Shown here: one piece after another, positions 26,747 through 35,917 of the stretch
Layout: every line of letters starts with the position of its first letter
How positions within the stretch are numbered: position 1 is the first letter of the stretch
Assembly: GCA_017399555.1 (NCBI GenBank)
Contig: JAFQBW010000027.1
Span: 1 to 61,960 of the forward strand
Reading direction: 5' to 3'
Source: Methanocorpusculum sp.
GTDB lineage: Archaea; Halobacteriota; Methanomicrobia; Methanomicrobiales; Methanocorpusculaceae
Length of the DNA stretch: 61,960 nucleotides
Translations under genes and position numbers: made by a program
Notes under the pieces: generated by a model
Databases searched by the model: none
The model's input: only the letters and a program-made list of their open reading frames with translations
What the model was told of the DNA's origin: nothing

Positions 26747-28711
26747 TCAGAGATGGGCATACATGGAGCTTTTGCCATTCTCATAGAAAGTATTGTACTT
26801 GTATGTATTGTACTTGAAATTTAAGTACTCCTCATCGTTATAGTGAACAATGCCTGCATTACCATCGCCTGCAGCTGTTCGAACGACCAGATTATCTTTT
26901 AGATAGAGATTGTGACGGAACACCACATATGGATAATCAATGTTCTCCTGATGTTCAGAGAACAAGAGGGCCATACCTATGGGTCTATTATAGTGCGGTA
27001 AATCATATGAATCCATACCTGGATTCGAAGAGTAGTATAGGTTTGTTCGGTGATCGGAATAGATGTCTGAACCATATGGAATAGATAATGCAAGCGTTTC
27101 AAACAAAGCCAAGTCGTCTGCATCAAAATGATAGGGACTGACATCCAAGATTGATTCATCAAACATTGTACTGTCCCTACCCTGAGAGAGAACAGGAGAG
27201 GCCACAACCAACAAAATGCACAGACAAACAGTAAGTATCAATGCGATATTCTGTTTCTTTGATTTTTTATAAATAATATTCAGCAGGACACAGAATCCAA
27301 TCCCCAATCCAACTGCAAATATCGGCGCAAGGATAAATCTCCATCGGATAACCTGAAACATATTAACCACCTGTGAGGAAATATCTGCAATTCCCGGGAG
27401 GAAGAATATCAGAAAGAGAACTATCGTTGGAAGGAGAATGAGAACGGGGTATTTTCCCTCATCAGTTTTTCGAGAGAAATAGTAGATCATGCAGTAGAGA
27501 AGAACAAGCATTACGGCAGATGCACTACAATTCACCCAGAATGTGATGTCAAATGTTTCAGTGACACTTACAACAGCATTTTGCATTCCGGCGTCTTCTG
27601 GTGAAAATAATCTTATCGTAAGAGAAGAAAGGACTGAGGATAAGTAAGTATACATGAAATAGAGAATCGGGATGGTATAGAACAGTATGACAATGCCTCT
27701 CTGTATTTTGGAAAAATTATGTTTGTAGAACACCGCTGAGAAGATAATTACTGCCATAAAGAAGAAAGCAAGCGGCAGGGTCATGTGATGGACTAGTGTC
27801 ATATAGAATGTAAAGAATCCGCTCAGAAATAAACGGAGTACCGGGTGCATATGGCCTTCATCCATGAAAAAGAGATAGAGAATAACCAGAAATGCCATAA
27901 CGGCAAATACTGACGGCATAATACATACTGCAAACTCAAGAACTGATGGAATCATCAGGAAGGAAAAGGCTGCCGATTCCGAGATACGCTGTGATTTGGT
28001 AAGATGTTTTGCGATATAATAGACAAAGAGAGAACTGACAATAGTAAATGGAATGTGGAAGAGGTAGGCAGCAGCATGAACACCTAAACCGCTGAGCAAG
28101 GATCCGCATGCAATATAGATGTGATATAATCTGAAGAAGAAGTATGCTCCTGCAATATCGGCAGGAAGTATACTGCCAGATACAAGAATCGCTTCAATCC
28201 ATTGAGAGTGCGCAAAGATATCACTTGATGGGAAACTCAACGTGAAACCAAATACCCGAATATACGAGAATAACAATGTTGTTAAGATTAGTTCTATAAG
28301 AATAGCTTTGCTATTTGTATGTTTGGAGAATATCTGCACTATTGTAATCCCATAAAGGAGAACAATAAGGAAGAGGAATAATCCGTCAAACTCCTGATTC
28401 CAGATTGCCCAGATGTATGTTATAGTAAATATGAGTGCATAAAGCAGACATAATCGTCTATGGGGAATGTTGAATGAGAGATTTTCTGCAACAGATAATG
28501 GTGTGTTCCAAATCGTTTTCTTGTTCCATATAAGAATGATTGATATGATGAACAGCGGTATGAGGATAATTGCTGCCTTGAAGAGAAGATAAATTTCACC
28601 TAATAACAGCAGACCTGATGCTACAACCAGAACTGCTGCAATTGAGAGATGCGGCATATACTGCAACAATTTGTGAAATATAGTTGTTAGAGAATCTCTT
28701 ATATCAATCAT
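26747..28711 (-). CDS. multi-span membrane protein, GT-C-like or polysaccharide polymerase
   Basis: A 654-residue protein with about 13 membrane spans followed by an external C-terminal domain of about 110 residues. A loop after the early spans contains S-S-D-I-F-A-H-S-Q-W-I-E-A-I-L-V-S-G, resembling the D-x-x-x-H loop of GT-C glycosyltransferases or oligosaccharyl transferases. It may use a lipid-linked sugar at the outer face or polymerise repeats. A Wzy-type polymerase is the main alternative. The 284-nt gap upstream to 28995 has no gene. Confidence 0.65.
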   Translation of the reverse strand: MIDIRDSLTTIFHKLLQYMPHLSIAAVLVVASGLLLLGEIYLLFKAAIILIPLFIISIILIWNKKTIWNTPLSVAENLSFNIPHRRLCLLYALIFTITYIWAIWNQEFDGLFLFLIVLLYGITIVQIFSKHTNSKAILIELILTTLLFSYIRVFGFTLSFPSSDIFAHSQWIEAILVSGSILPADIAGAYFFFRLYHIYIACGSLLSGLGVHAAAYLFHIPFTIVSSLFVYYIAKHLTKSQRISESAAFSFLMIPSVLEFAVCIMPSVFAVMAFLVILYLFFMDEGHMHPVLRLFLSGFFTFYMTLVHHMTLPLAFFFMAVIIFSAVFYKHNFSKIQRGIVILFYTIPILYFMYTYLSSVLSSLTIRLFSPEDAGMQNAVVSVTETFDITFWVNCSASAVMLVLLYCMIYYFSRKTDEGKYPVLILLPTIVLFLIFFLPGIADISSQVVNMFQVIRWRFILAPIFAVGLGIGFCVLLNIIYKKSKKQNIALILTVCLCILLVVASPVLSQGRDSTMFDESILDVSPYHFDADDLALFETLALSIPYGSDIYSDHRTNLYYSSNPGMDSYDLPHYNRPIGMALLFSEHQENIDYPYVVFRHNLYLKDNLVVRTAAGDGNAGIVHYNDEEYLNFKYNTYKYNTFYENGKSSMYAHL

Positions 28712-28995
28712 GTTAGATTATGCGCATCCTTAACTAATATGATGATTAATTTTTGTGGGCAGTATCTGATTAATGTTTTGGTGAGTGGGTTAATATCAAT
28801 TACTGTAATTTCTCATCGTCTGGAAAATATTCTACTTCATCGATATTGTTGATGAGATACTCTTGTTATTAATTGTAGTAACTATCCAATTCTTCTATCC
28901 TGCGTAATAGATAATTGTCTGTCCGGTTATTTGTATAAATGCCAGATGTAATTAATGAATATTTTTGAAATACATGTGAGTTAGATTGTATTATT

Positions 28996-30180
28996 TTATT
29001 CATCTTTGCTGTATGTCTTCAATTTATCAATTAATAACTTGTATTTTCCACAGGCAATCTCCCTCTTAAACTCTTTTGCCCTATTAAATCCGTTTTCAGA
29101 CATTGTCTCTCTAAGATTCGTGTCATTAAGCAACAGAGTTATTTTGTTCATCATATCTTTTTCTGATTCAGTCAACGGTGCGCCTGGTTCGGGATAATCA
29201 TCTGTCTGCTCTGCACAAAGCAATCCATATTCCCCACCTCCCAATACTTCGCGCGGACCATATTTACAATCACTGGCAACAACTGCACACCCACATTCCA
29301 TTGCCTCTACAAGAACAATACCAAATCCTTCAAACAAGGAAGAGGAGACAAAGATGTCAGATGCACGCATGTATTTATATACATTCTCGACAAAACCCGT
29401 AAATAGTACTTTTTCTTCTAAATTATAATAATCCACCAGGGATTTATAATAAGATGCAAGTTTTCCAGATCCACAGAGAACCAGTTTGCATGGTGTCTTT
29501 TTCTCAATTTCTGCAAAGACACGGATAAGGTGCCACTGTCCTTTTTGGCCGGTGAGTCCTCCAACACAAACGATGATGGGATTATCTGTTTTGAAAAATG
29601 CCTCCTCGACAATTTCGTCTTTCATCTGATCTATTTTCTCAATATTGATTGGATTGTAAATCACCCGAATATTTTCTTTTGGGATTGAAAAATCATTTAC
29701 CAGCACATCTCTCAAACCTTCAGATACTGTTACGATTTCATCGGCGAGTTTTCCAGATAAGCGACAAACACTTTGTTTGATAAACGAGTGGAGATGTGAC
29801 ATTCCAGAAATATGAGAGGGTTTTTCATGAATCGAAATGATGGATTTAACTCCCAACAAACGACAGGTAAGAAGATTGAGCAAGTTTGTTTCCGGGTGTG
29901 TACTGAGGATAACATCAGGGCGATGTTGTCGGACTAATGAAATATACCTGAGCAAAAGACGAAGACCATAATACGGCAGTTTGATTAAACGTGGGACATT
30001 TGGATTTGGGGTGCATAATGCAATTGGCGGTACATTGGTTTGGAATACTGGTTTTTGGCGACCGGATGTTGTAATCACCTGACAATCCATACTCTTAGAT
30101 AACCCAAGAGATAATTCCGAGACAACATACTCAGTGCCACCATGGCTCAAACTGTTTACCAATATGAATATCGAACTCAT
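28996..30180 (-). CDS. GT4-family glycosyltransferase
   Basis: A 394-residue GT-B fold glycosyltransferase. It has the early N-S-L-S-H-G-G-T-E motif, then the donor-binding half with C-V-G-G-L-T-G-Q-K-G-Q-W-H-L and the E-x7-E element S-S-L-F-E-G-F-G-I-V-L-V-E-A-M-E-C-G. It transfers a nucleotide-linked sugar onto a glycan intermediate in the cytoplasm. It is a close paralogue of the divergent gene at 30389: both share S-T/S-H-P-E-T-N-L-L-N-L and matching middle parts. Confidence 0.92.
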   Translation of the reverse strand: MSSIFILVNSLSHGGTEYVVSELSLGLSKSMDCQVITTSGRQKPVFQTNVPPIALCTPNPNVPRLIKLPYYGLRLLLRYISLVRQHRPDVILSTHPETNLLNLLTCRLLGVKSIISIHEKPSHISGMSHLHSFIKQSVCRLSGKLADEIVTVSEGLRDVLVNDFSIPKENIRVIYNPINIEKIDQMKDEIVEEAFFKTDNPIIVCVGGLTGQKGQWHLIRVFAEIEKKTPCKLVLCGSGKLASYYKSLVDYYNLEEKVLFTGFVENVYKYMRASDIFVSSSLFEGFGIVLVEAMECGCAVVASDCKYGPREVLGGGEYGLLCAEQTDDYPEPGAPLTESEKDMMNKITLLLNDTNLRETMSENGFNRAKEFKREIACGKYKLLIDKLKTYSKDE

Positions 30181-30388
30181 ATGCTTTCAAACCCTCTTAC
30201 TATAGAATACATTTTGTAGATGGTGAATGATTAATGTTTTGTTCATTTTGTTAACATCTATTTTTGTAAGATTTTTTGTATGATGAAATATCTGTGGATT
30301 CCTTGACAATGTGATTGAAAAAATCTTCAAACCACCACCTAAATCGACCAAACATTCAATCCTCTAGTAAAAGGAGGGAAAAACCATC

Positions 30389-31567
30389 ATGCCGCAGATA
30401 AAGATATTTCTCCTTATCAATAGTTTATCACATGGAGGTACTGAACAGATAATCTCAACATTATCTACACAACTCTCACAGGATTTTGATATTCAGGTAG
30501 TTACCCTTAGTGGTAATGGGGAAGTCCATTATGATACTGGAAAACCGCCAATCCCGCTCTACGTGGGAAAAAAAGATGCTTCAAAAATTAAAAAACTGAT
30601 TGTATCATTTATTCGCTATATTCAAATAATTATAAAGGAGAGACCTGATGTTATTTTAAGCAGTCATCCGGAAACCAATCTCTTGAATTTAACAACATAC
30701 AAATTCCTTGGTGTGAAAGCCATAATTTCCATCCACGAATATCCCTATCAGGAGTTTCCTGTAAGACGTGCAGTTGCGCGGCTCGTACGTTATATTGGAG
30801 ATTGCGTTGTTGTGGTATCTTCCGGGTTAAAAGATTTACTCTGTACTGAATTCTTAGTTAATTCCGAAATGATAACCGTAATCTATAATCCAGTGGAGGT
30901 GAATCGATTCATCTCATCTACAAACTTTACAGAAACACCGCGTCAGTTGATACCCGCGACATCTCATGCAACCTTCTTTAATACAGAAAAACATATCCTC
31001 ATAAATATCGGCAACCCGTCACATGTTAAAGGACAGTGGCATTTAATTCGGATATTTAGAGAACTGCAAAAAACTCATCCATCTAAACTCATCATCTGTG
31101 GGGATGGAAGTTTGTCTGATTATCTGAAAGACATGGTTAGTCACTATGACTTAGGTAAGGATGTGCTATTCTCTGGAAAAGTAGATGATGTTCAACCATA
31201 TCTGAGGTCATCCGATGTTTTTGTTCTCTCATCACTTTCAGAAGGATTTGGAATCGTCCTTGTTGAGGCATTGGCATGTGGATGCCCAATTGTTGCCAGC
31301 GACTGTCCATTTGGCCCACGAGAGATTCTGGAGAATGGTAAGAATGGTTTATTGTGCACAGCACAAACTGATGAATATCCGGATTTTGATGCTCCGCTTA
31401 CCGACTCGGAAAAAGATATGCTGGAGAAAATCACACTGCTTCTTGAAAATCCGGAGTTGCGAAAATCCCTCTCAGAAAATGGAATTGAGCGTGCAAAAGA
31501 TTTCAGACCGGAAATTGCTTGTAAGAAGTATGAAGATGTTATTCATGCCGTTCTCTCTGAAAAGTAA
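30389..31567 (+). CDS. GT4-family glycosyltransferase, paralogue of 28996-30180
   Basis: A 392-residue GT-B glycosyltransferase with N-S-L-S-H-G-G-T-E at the start, S-H-P-E-T-N-L-L-N-L in the first half and the donor motif S-L-S-E-G-F-G-I-V-L-V-E-A-L-A-C-G. GGAGG lies about 10 nt before ATG 30389. It faces its paralogue across a 208-nt gap that must hold both promoters, so the pair likely arose by an inverted duplication. It may add a second copy of the same sugar type with another linkage. Confidence 0.92.
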   Translation: MPQIKIFLLINSLSHGGTEQIISTLSTQLSQDFDIQVVTLSGNGEVHYDTGKPPIPLYVGKKDASKIKKLIVSFIRYIQIIIKERPDVILSSHPETNLLNLTTYKFLGVKAIISIHEYPYQEFPVRRAVARLVRYIGDCVVVVSSGLKDLLCTEFLVNSEMITVIYNPVEVNRFISSTNFTETPRQLIPATSHATFFNTEKHILINIGNPSHVKGQWHLIRIFRELQKTHPSKLIICGDGSLSDYLKDMVSHYDLGKDVLFSGKVDDVQPYLRSSDVFVLSSLSEGFGIVLVEALACGCPIVASDCPFGPREILENGKNGLLCTAQTDEYPDFDAPLTDSEKDMLEKITLLLENPELRKSLSENGIERAKDFRPEIACKKYEDVIHAVLSEK

Positions 31568-31660
31568 CTGAAGATACCCTCGCTATGTGCATTTAATGTA
31601 CTTATTGCAGGAGAAGATAGTACATACCTATATCATCCACAACAACTAAAATAATACTTC

Positions 31661-32440
31661 ATGAAAGTCCTCATCCTCGCAGGCGGCATGGGCACCCGCC
31701 TCTCAGAAGAAACCAACTTAATCCCCAAGCCGATGGTAGAAATCGACGGCAAGCCGATCCTCTGGCACATCATGAAAATCTACTCTGCCCACGGCTACAA
31801 TGACTTTATTATCCTCCTTGGATACAAAGGCTATGTCATCAAAGAGTACTTCGCAAACTACTTCCTCCACAAATCCGATGTCACCTTCAACATGAAGGAG
31901 AACAGAATGACCATTCACGAGGAACACTGCGAACCCTGGAATGTCACCTTAATCGACACTGGACTCCATACGATGACCGGCGGCCGCGTAAAACGGGCAC
32001 AGAAGTATGTCGGAGATGAACCATTCATGCTTACCTACGGTGACGGCGTCTCCGACATCGACATAGGAAAACTGGTCGAGTTCCACAAAGCACATGGAAA
32101 AGCCGCAACCATGACCTCGGTTCAGCCGGAAGGCCGATTCGGAGCGCTGGTCTTCAATGATGGCGGCGAGGTAACCTCCTTTGCCGAGAAACCGAAGGGA
32201 GATGGTTCCTGGATTAATGCCGGATTCTTTGTCTGTGAGCCGAAGGTCTTTGACTACATCACCGAGGGTGACTCCACCATCTTCGAGCGTTCCCCGTTAG
32301 AGAACCTTGCAAAGGATGGAGAACTCTACACCTATCACCACAACGGCTTCTGGAAGTGCATGGATACCCTCCGCGACAAACAGCAGCTGCAGGAGATGTG
32401 CGATGAAGGAAACGCACCGTGGATTTCCTGGGATGAGTAA
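31661..32440 (+). CDS. rfbF: glucose-1-phosphate cytidylyltransferase
   Basis: A 259-residue nucleotidyltransferase that makes CDP-glucose from CTP and glucose 1-phosphate. The signature L-A-G-G-M-G-T-R-L-S-E-E-T-N at residues 5-18 is the nucleotide-binding loop; K-P-M-V-E-I and the catalytic-pocket D (T-Y-G-D-G-V-S-D) follow. Length is right for RfbF. Its TAA directly abuts the ATG of rfbG, so the two steps are encoded as one unit. Confidence 0.96.
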   Translation: MKVLILAGGMGTRLSEETNLIPKPMVEIDGKPILWHIMKIYSAHGYNDFIILLGYKGYVIKEYFANYFLHKSDVTFNMKENRMTIHEEHCEPWNVTLIDTGLHTMTGGRVKRAQKYVGDEPFMLTYGDGVSDIDIGKLVEFHKAHGKAATMTSVQPEGRFGALVFNDGGEVTSFAEKPKGDGSWINAGFFVCEPKVFDYITEGDSTIFERSPLENLAKDGELYTYHHNGFWKCMDTLRDKQQLQEMCDEGNAPWISWDE

Positions 32441-33520
32441 ATGACCTTCGAAACCTTCCGCGGAAAAACCGTCCTGGTAACCGGACACACCGGGTTCAAA
32501 GGATCGTGGCTGACGCTCTGGCTGCACAAACTCGGAGCAAAGGTTCACGGATACTCTCTCCCTCCGGCAACCGAACCCAGCAACTATCAGGCTGCGCGCG
32601 TTGCCGACGTCCTGGAAACAGAATGTCTCGATGACATCAGGAACCGCGCGCGCTTTACCGAGTATATTCATGCCGTACAGCCGGACTGTATCTTCCACCT
32701 GGCTGCACTGCCGCTGGTCCGCCGTTCCTACGCAGAACCTGTTGAGACCTTCGAGGCAAACATCATGGGAAGCATCTATCTGATGGACGCCCTCAGAACC
32801 CTGGGCAAACCCTGTACTGCCGTGATGATTACGAGCGACAAATGCTATGAGAACGTGGGAAAGCCGGAAGGTTATGTCGAGACTGATCCAATGGGGGGAC
32901 ACGATCCCTACAGTGCCAGCAAAGGATGTGCCGAGCTTGCGGTATCCTCGTACCGCAGATCCTTCTTCCCGGCAGACAAGGTCGCAGAACACAACATCCG
33001 CTTAGCATCAGTTCGTGCAGGAAATGTTATCGGCGGCGGAGACTGGGCAGAGGATCGAATCATCCCGGATGCAGTTCGTGCGGTAACAGCCGGCAAAGCC
33101 CTCGAAATCAGAAGCCCGCATGCAGTACGCCCCTGGCAGCATGTTTTAGAGCCGCTCTCAGGATATCTGCTGTTAGCAGAACGCCTTATGCAGGGTGAGG
33201 ACAGGTTTGCCGACGGCTGGAACTTCGGACCGTATGCAGCAGGTGCCACCACCGTCTCGGAAATTATTGATCAGTTCTACAAGATCTGGGGTGAGGGCAG
33301 AGCCGAGTATGACAAGGAAGCACCCAAGCTCCACGAGGCTGCGTTCCTGACGCTGTCTTCGGAGAAGGCAATGCGGGAACTTGGCTGGAAGCCGACCTGG
33401 AGTCTGCTGCAGAACATCGACCGAACCGCAAACTGGTACAAGGAGTTCTATGCCGGAGAGGATGCACGGGAACTCACGCTGGCAGATATTGATGCCTACA
33501 TGGAACAGATGGAGTACTAG
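32441..33520 (+). CDS. rfbG: CDP-glucose 4,6-dehydratase
   Basis: A 359-residue short-chain dehydrogenase/reductase of the extended type. It has the NAD loop V-T-G-H-T-G-F-K-G-S-W, the Y-x3-K motif in Y-S-A-S-K and the RfbG-type stretch S-D-K-C-Y-E-N. It converts CDP-glucose to CDP-4-dehydro-6-deoxyglucose, the branch point to several deoxysugars. The next sugar genes (34482 and 35060) follow after a gap invaded by a repeat element and a small-RNA locus. Confidence 0.96.
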   Translation: MTFETFRGKTVLVTGHTGFKGSWLTLWLHKLGAKVHGYSLPPATEPSNYQAARVADVLETECLDDIRNRARFTEYIHAVQPDCIFHLAALPLVRRSYAEPVETFEANIMGSIYLMDALRTLGKPCTAVMITSDKCYENVGKPEGYVETDPMGGHDPYSASKGCAELAVSSYRRSFFPADKVAEHNIRLASVRAGNVIGGGDWAEDRIIPDAVRAVTAGKALEIRSPHAVRPWQHVLEPLSGYLLLAERLMQGEDRFADGWNFGPYAAGATTVSEIIDQFYKIWGEGRAEYDKEAPKLHEAAFLTLSSEKAMRELGWKPTWSLLQNIDRTANWYKEFYAGEDARELTLADIDAYMEQMEY

Positions 33521-33608
33521 ACTCCATCAAGAATTTCCACAACCATTTTTATCTCCCTTCAAGATTAGGTGAAGGAGATTCCGTAAACAATAGTTATTCT
33601 ATAAGAAT

Positions 33609-33987
33609 GAGGATTTCTAACAACCTACAAAAGCAATGCGATAGGCGAGGGAGTGGTAGCGACTAAGTCATAAGCACGGCTGAAAGACGTGCGATATCAT
33701 TGCGTAACAGCGGAGGAGCGATTAGCGACGAAGCGACAACAGCTGCTTAATCATACTGTATTGATTCGTGCAAATTCGCGTGTTTTTGGAACTAACACGC
33801 GAATCAACGCTAATTTATAATATAGATCCCTCTAAGGTGATGTCGAAAGCTTCGCTGGTCGCACGTCTTTCAGCCGTGCTCACAGCTTGAGCCTTCGGCT
33901 CTCGCTAATCGCTCGCTTTCTGTAACGCAACACTATCGTGTTGCTTATGAAGTTTTTCAAAAAAAAGTGAGGTTGTTAGAAATCCTC
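33609..33987. mobile_element. MITE-like palindromic element with 18-bp TIRs
   Basis: Perfect 18-bp terminal inverted repeats lie at 33609-33626 and 33970-33987. They are flanked by identical 17-bp direct repeats, AGTTATTCTATAAGAAT, at 33592-33608 and 33988-34004. No transposase is inside, only nested palindromes: a roughly 20-bp inverted repeat around CACGGCTGAAAGACGTGC (about 33676/33862), the stem-loop GCAACACTATCGTGTTGC (33927-33944) and TTCGCGTGTT...AACACGCGAA. This is a non-autonomous inserted element with a target-site duplication. Its right end matches the left end of the element at 55228. Confidence 0.7.
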
Positions 33988-34004
33988 AGTTATTCTATAA
34001 GAAT

Positions 34005-34012
34005 TATATATT
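34005..34012 (+). promoter_or_regulatory. archaeal TATA box of the small-peptide gene
   Basis: TTATATAT lies about 27 nt before the predicted RNA start near 34034 and immediately after the direct repeat at 33988-34004. It is the only strong TATA match between the mobile element and the small-peptide frame. Confidence 0.5.
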
Positions 34013-34072
34013 CTGCAGTGTAATTATAAGATGCCGGCCTCACCAGCCGAGTAAGAAAATGGAGGTGATAGT

Positions 34073-34162
34073 ATCACCCAGTTTATCATAGCAGCAGTCA
34101 CAGTTGCTGTTCTCATATCCAGAGAAATCAGGTTATGGTATCAGTTACTGATGAGAAAATAG
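34073..34162 (+). CDS. 29-residue membrane peptide with ATC start, toxin-like
   Basis: A perfect Shine-Dalgarno, GGAGGTGA (34061-34068), stands 4 nt before ATC 34073; from there a 29-codon frame runs to TAG 34160. The peptide is I/M-T-Q-F-I-I-A-A-V-T-V-A-V-L-I-S, then a basic-aromatic tail R-E-I-R-L-W-Y-Q-L-L-M-R-K. One span plus a positive tail is the layout of type I toxins. No ATG, GTG or TTG exists in this frame after the stop at 34052, so it needs a rare ATC start or is a point-mutated gene. A terminator follows at once. Confidence 0.45.
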   Translation: MTQFIIAAVTVAVLISREIRLWYQLLMRK

Positions 34163-34187
34163 TGGGAGGTCAAACTCCCATTATTTT
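34163..34187 (+). terminator. hairpin-T-tract terminator after the small peptide
   Basis: TGGGAG (34163-34168), a 6-nt loop, CTCCCA (34175-34180), then TTATTTT. It starts directly at the stop codon of the 29-residue frame and separates that transcript from the next promoter at 34213. Confidence 0.6.
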
Positions 34188-34212
34188 ATATTCCTTCACC
34201 CAAGGGAAAATC

Positions 34213-34220
34213 CTATATAC
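34213..34220 (+). promoter_or_regulatory. TATA box of the candidate antisense RNA
   Basis: CTATATAC with a purine-rich BRE-like GGGAAAA just upstream (34204-34210). The expected start site is about 34243-34247. The perfect 9-bp inverted repeat ATACTTATG-TAA-CATAAGTAT (34217-34237) overlaps its end and could be an operator. Confidence 0.5.
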
Positions 34221-34243
34221 TTATGTAACATAAGTATAACTTG

Positions 34244-34335
34244 CAAGATAAACTGGGTGGTATCCGGTTGAGCAGGATGGTTACCTGTTCGAAGAAACCG
34301 GTTTCACCTTCTTGTCTGTGTTATCCTGTTTTTTG
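34244..34335 (+). ncRNA. candidate structured antisense RNA to the small peptide
   Basis: Predicted from promoter position (34213) and the T tract at 34329-34334. Its 5' end (34247-34263) can pair with 34071-34087, the start region of the peptide mRNA, over 17 positions: 13 contiguous Watson-Crick pairs (34075-34087 with 34247-34259) then four more including two G-U. The body folds as CCGGTT...AACCGG with inner CAGG...CCTG. It would block translation of the peptide. No homology to a known RNA family is claimed. Confidence 0.4.
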
Positions 34336-34481
34336 TGCCTTTCTGTGTGAAATCAATTACGGCAAACCCTGACATCATATCTTCCCAATACAGAATCTTA
34401 CTGAATACACGGAAATTGATGTTTTACTCTCTTATCCCCATAATCTTTAACCCATAATACACCCAATCTATACCTTATACT

Positions 34482-35063
34482 ATGGGCAAACTCACCGTCA
34501 CCAAAACCCCTATCTCCGGTCTCTATGTGGTAGAAACCGATGCCTTCCTCGATCACCGCGGAGCATTTGCCCGCTGGTTCTGCGAGAGCGAGATGCAGGA
34601 GATCATAGGAAACCGCCACATCAAGAATGTAAACTTCTCCAGAACTGTCAAAAAAGGCTCCATCCGCGGCATGCACTTCCAGAAACCTCCGTATGCCGAG
34701 ATGAAGATGGTCCGCTGCATCCGGGGAAGAATCTTAGACGTAGTCGTCGACATCAGAAAGGACTCGCCGACCTATCTGCAGCATTATGCAGTGGAACTGT
34801 CTGCTAAGAACATGAAACTCTTCGTCATCCCGGAAGGATTTGCTCACGGCTTCCAGTCCTTAGAGGACAACTCGGAGATTATGTACCTGGTAACCGAGTT
34901 CTACTCGCCGGAAGCAGAAGCAGGACTTCGCTTCAGCGATCCGACTCTCGCCATCAACTGGCCGCTGGAAATCACTGACACCTCAGCAAAGGATGCTGCA
35001 CACCCGCTGGTTACAGACGGCTTTGAACCGCTGGATGTTTCCGCATATCAGGAGCAGGAATGA
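34482..35063 (+). CDS. rfbC: dTDP-4-dehydrorhamnose 3,5-epimerase-family enzyme
   Basis: A 193-residue cupin epimerase of the RmlC/RfbC family. It contains the catalytic-histidine region S-I-R-G-M-H-F-Q-K-P-P-Y, the strand L-D-V-V-V-D-I-R, and F-A-H-G-F-Q-S-L. In this cluster the neighbouring enzymes make CDP-4-dehydro-6-deoxyglucose, so the substrate may be the CDP sugar instead of the dTDP sugar; no dTDP-glucose genes are seen. Stop overlaps the start of the next gene (ATGA). Confidence 0.9.
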   Translation: MGKLTVTKTPISGLYVVETDAFLDHRGAFARWFCESEMQEIIGNRHIKNVNFSRTVKKGSIRGMHFQKPPYAEMKMVRCIRGRILDVVVDIRKDSPTYLQHYAVELSAKNMKLFVIPEGFAHGFQSLEDNSEIMYLVTEFYSPEAEAGLRFSDPTLAINWPLEITDTSAKDAAHPLVTDGFEPLDVSAYQEQE

Positions 35064-35917
35064 AGATTTTAGTCACCGGTTCAACCGGTTTTGTTGGGCA
35101 GCATGTTGTCAGATGGCTGGTAAACCATGGATACAGCGTTACGGCAACCGGGACCTCTACAGAAAAAGCAAAAGCATTCGACTGGTTTGACAAAGTTACC
35201 TTCATCCCCTGTGATTACTTTGCCGAGAACAAAAACTACTATGAGTTCTTCGGAGAACCGGATCTCCTGATTCACCTTGCCTGGAAGGGGCTGCCGAACT
35301 ATATGATGCGGTTCCATATGGAAGAGAACCTGCCGGTTGAGATGCGGTTCCTGCGTTCCTTTGCCGAGTCAAAGAAGACCAAGATTGCGGTCACCGGAAC
35401 CTGCTATGAGTATGGTGTTGTAAACGGCTGTATTGCAGAAGACCACCTGACTAATCCAAATACGGTGTACTCGGCAGCAAAGGATGCCCTGCGGCGGTAT
35501 GTAGAGTTTCTGGCTGCAGAATACGGCATCTCCTGGAACTGGATTCGCCTCTTCTTCCTGTACGGTGAGGGGCAGAGCCCGAAGTCCCTGCTGCCACAGC
35601 TTGAGGCGGCTATTGCCAACGATGACAAAGAGTTTCCGATGTCCGGCGGCGAGCAGCTGAGAGATTATCTGCCGGTTGAGATGGTTGCTGAGTATGTGTG
35701 CAGAATCGCTCTTTCCGAGGTTGACGGGATTGTGAACTGCTGTTCGGGTGAGATGATTTCTGTGCGGAGACTGGTTGAGGACAAAGTGGCAGAACTGGGT
35801 TCTGATATTGTGCTGAAGCGCGGGGTGTATGGATATCCTGTGTATGAAGGAATGGCATTCTGCGGGGATGATAGGAAATTGAGAGAAATAATTAAGATAG
35901 GTTCATATTCTCCTTAG
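35060..35917 (+). CDS. NAD-dependent epimerase/reductase for a CDP-deoxysugar
   Basis: A 285-residue extended SDR enzyme. NAD loop is V-T-G-S-T-G-F-V-G-Q-H; the catalytic Tyr and Lys are in Y-S-A-A-K. By context it probably reduces the 4-keto sugar made by RfbG and the RfbC-like epimerase, like the abequose/tyvelose-type synthases. Together the set would give a CDP-6-deoxyhexose. No RfbH is in the window, so a 3,6-dideoxy sugar is not supported. Its 3' end overlaps the end of the silent cassette at 35892 by 26 nt. Confidence 0.85.
   Translation: MKILVTGSTGFVGQHVVRWLVNHGYSVTATGTSTEKAKAFDWFDKVTFIPCDYFAENKNYYEFFGEPDLLIHLAWKGLPNYMMRFHMEENLPVEMRFLRSFAESKKTKIAVTGTCYEYGVVNGCIAEDHLTNPNTVYSAAKDALRRYVEFLAAEYGISWNWIRLFFLYGEGQSPKSLLPQLEAAIANDDKEFPMSGGEQLRDYLPVEMVAEYVCRIALSEVDGIVNCCSGEMISVRRLVEDKVAELGSDIVLKRGVYGYPVYEGMAFCGDDRKLREIIKIGSYSP

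Noticed and set aside
32441-35917. 3,6-dideoxyhexose pathway (abequose/tyvelose type)
   Set aside because: No RfbH-type dehydratase is present between RfbG and the reductase, so only a CDP-6-deoxyhexose is supported.
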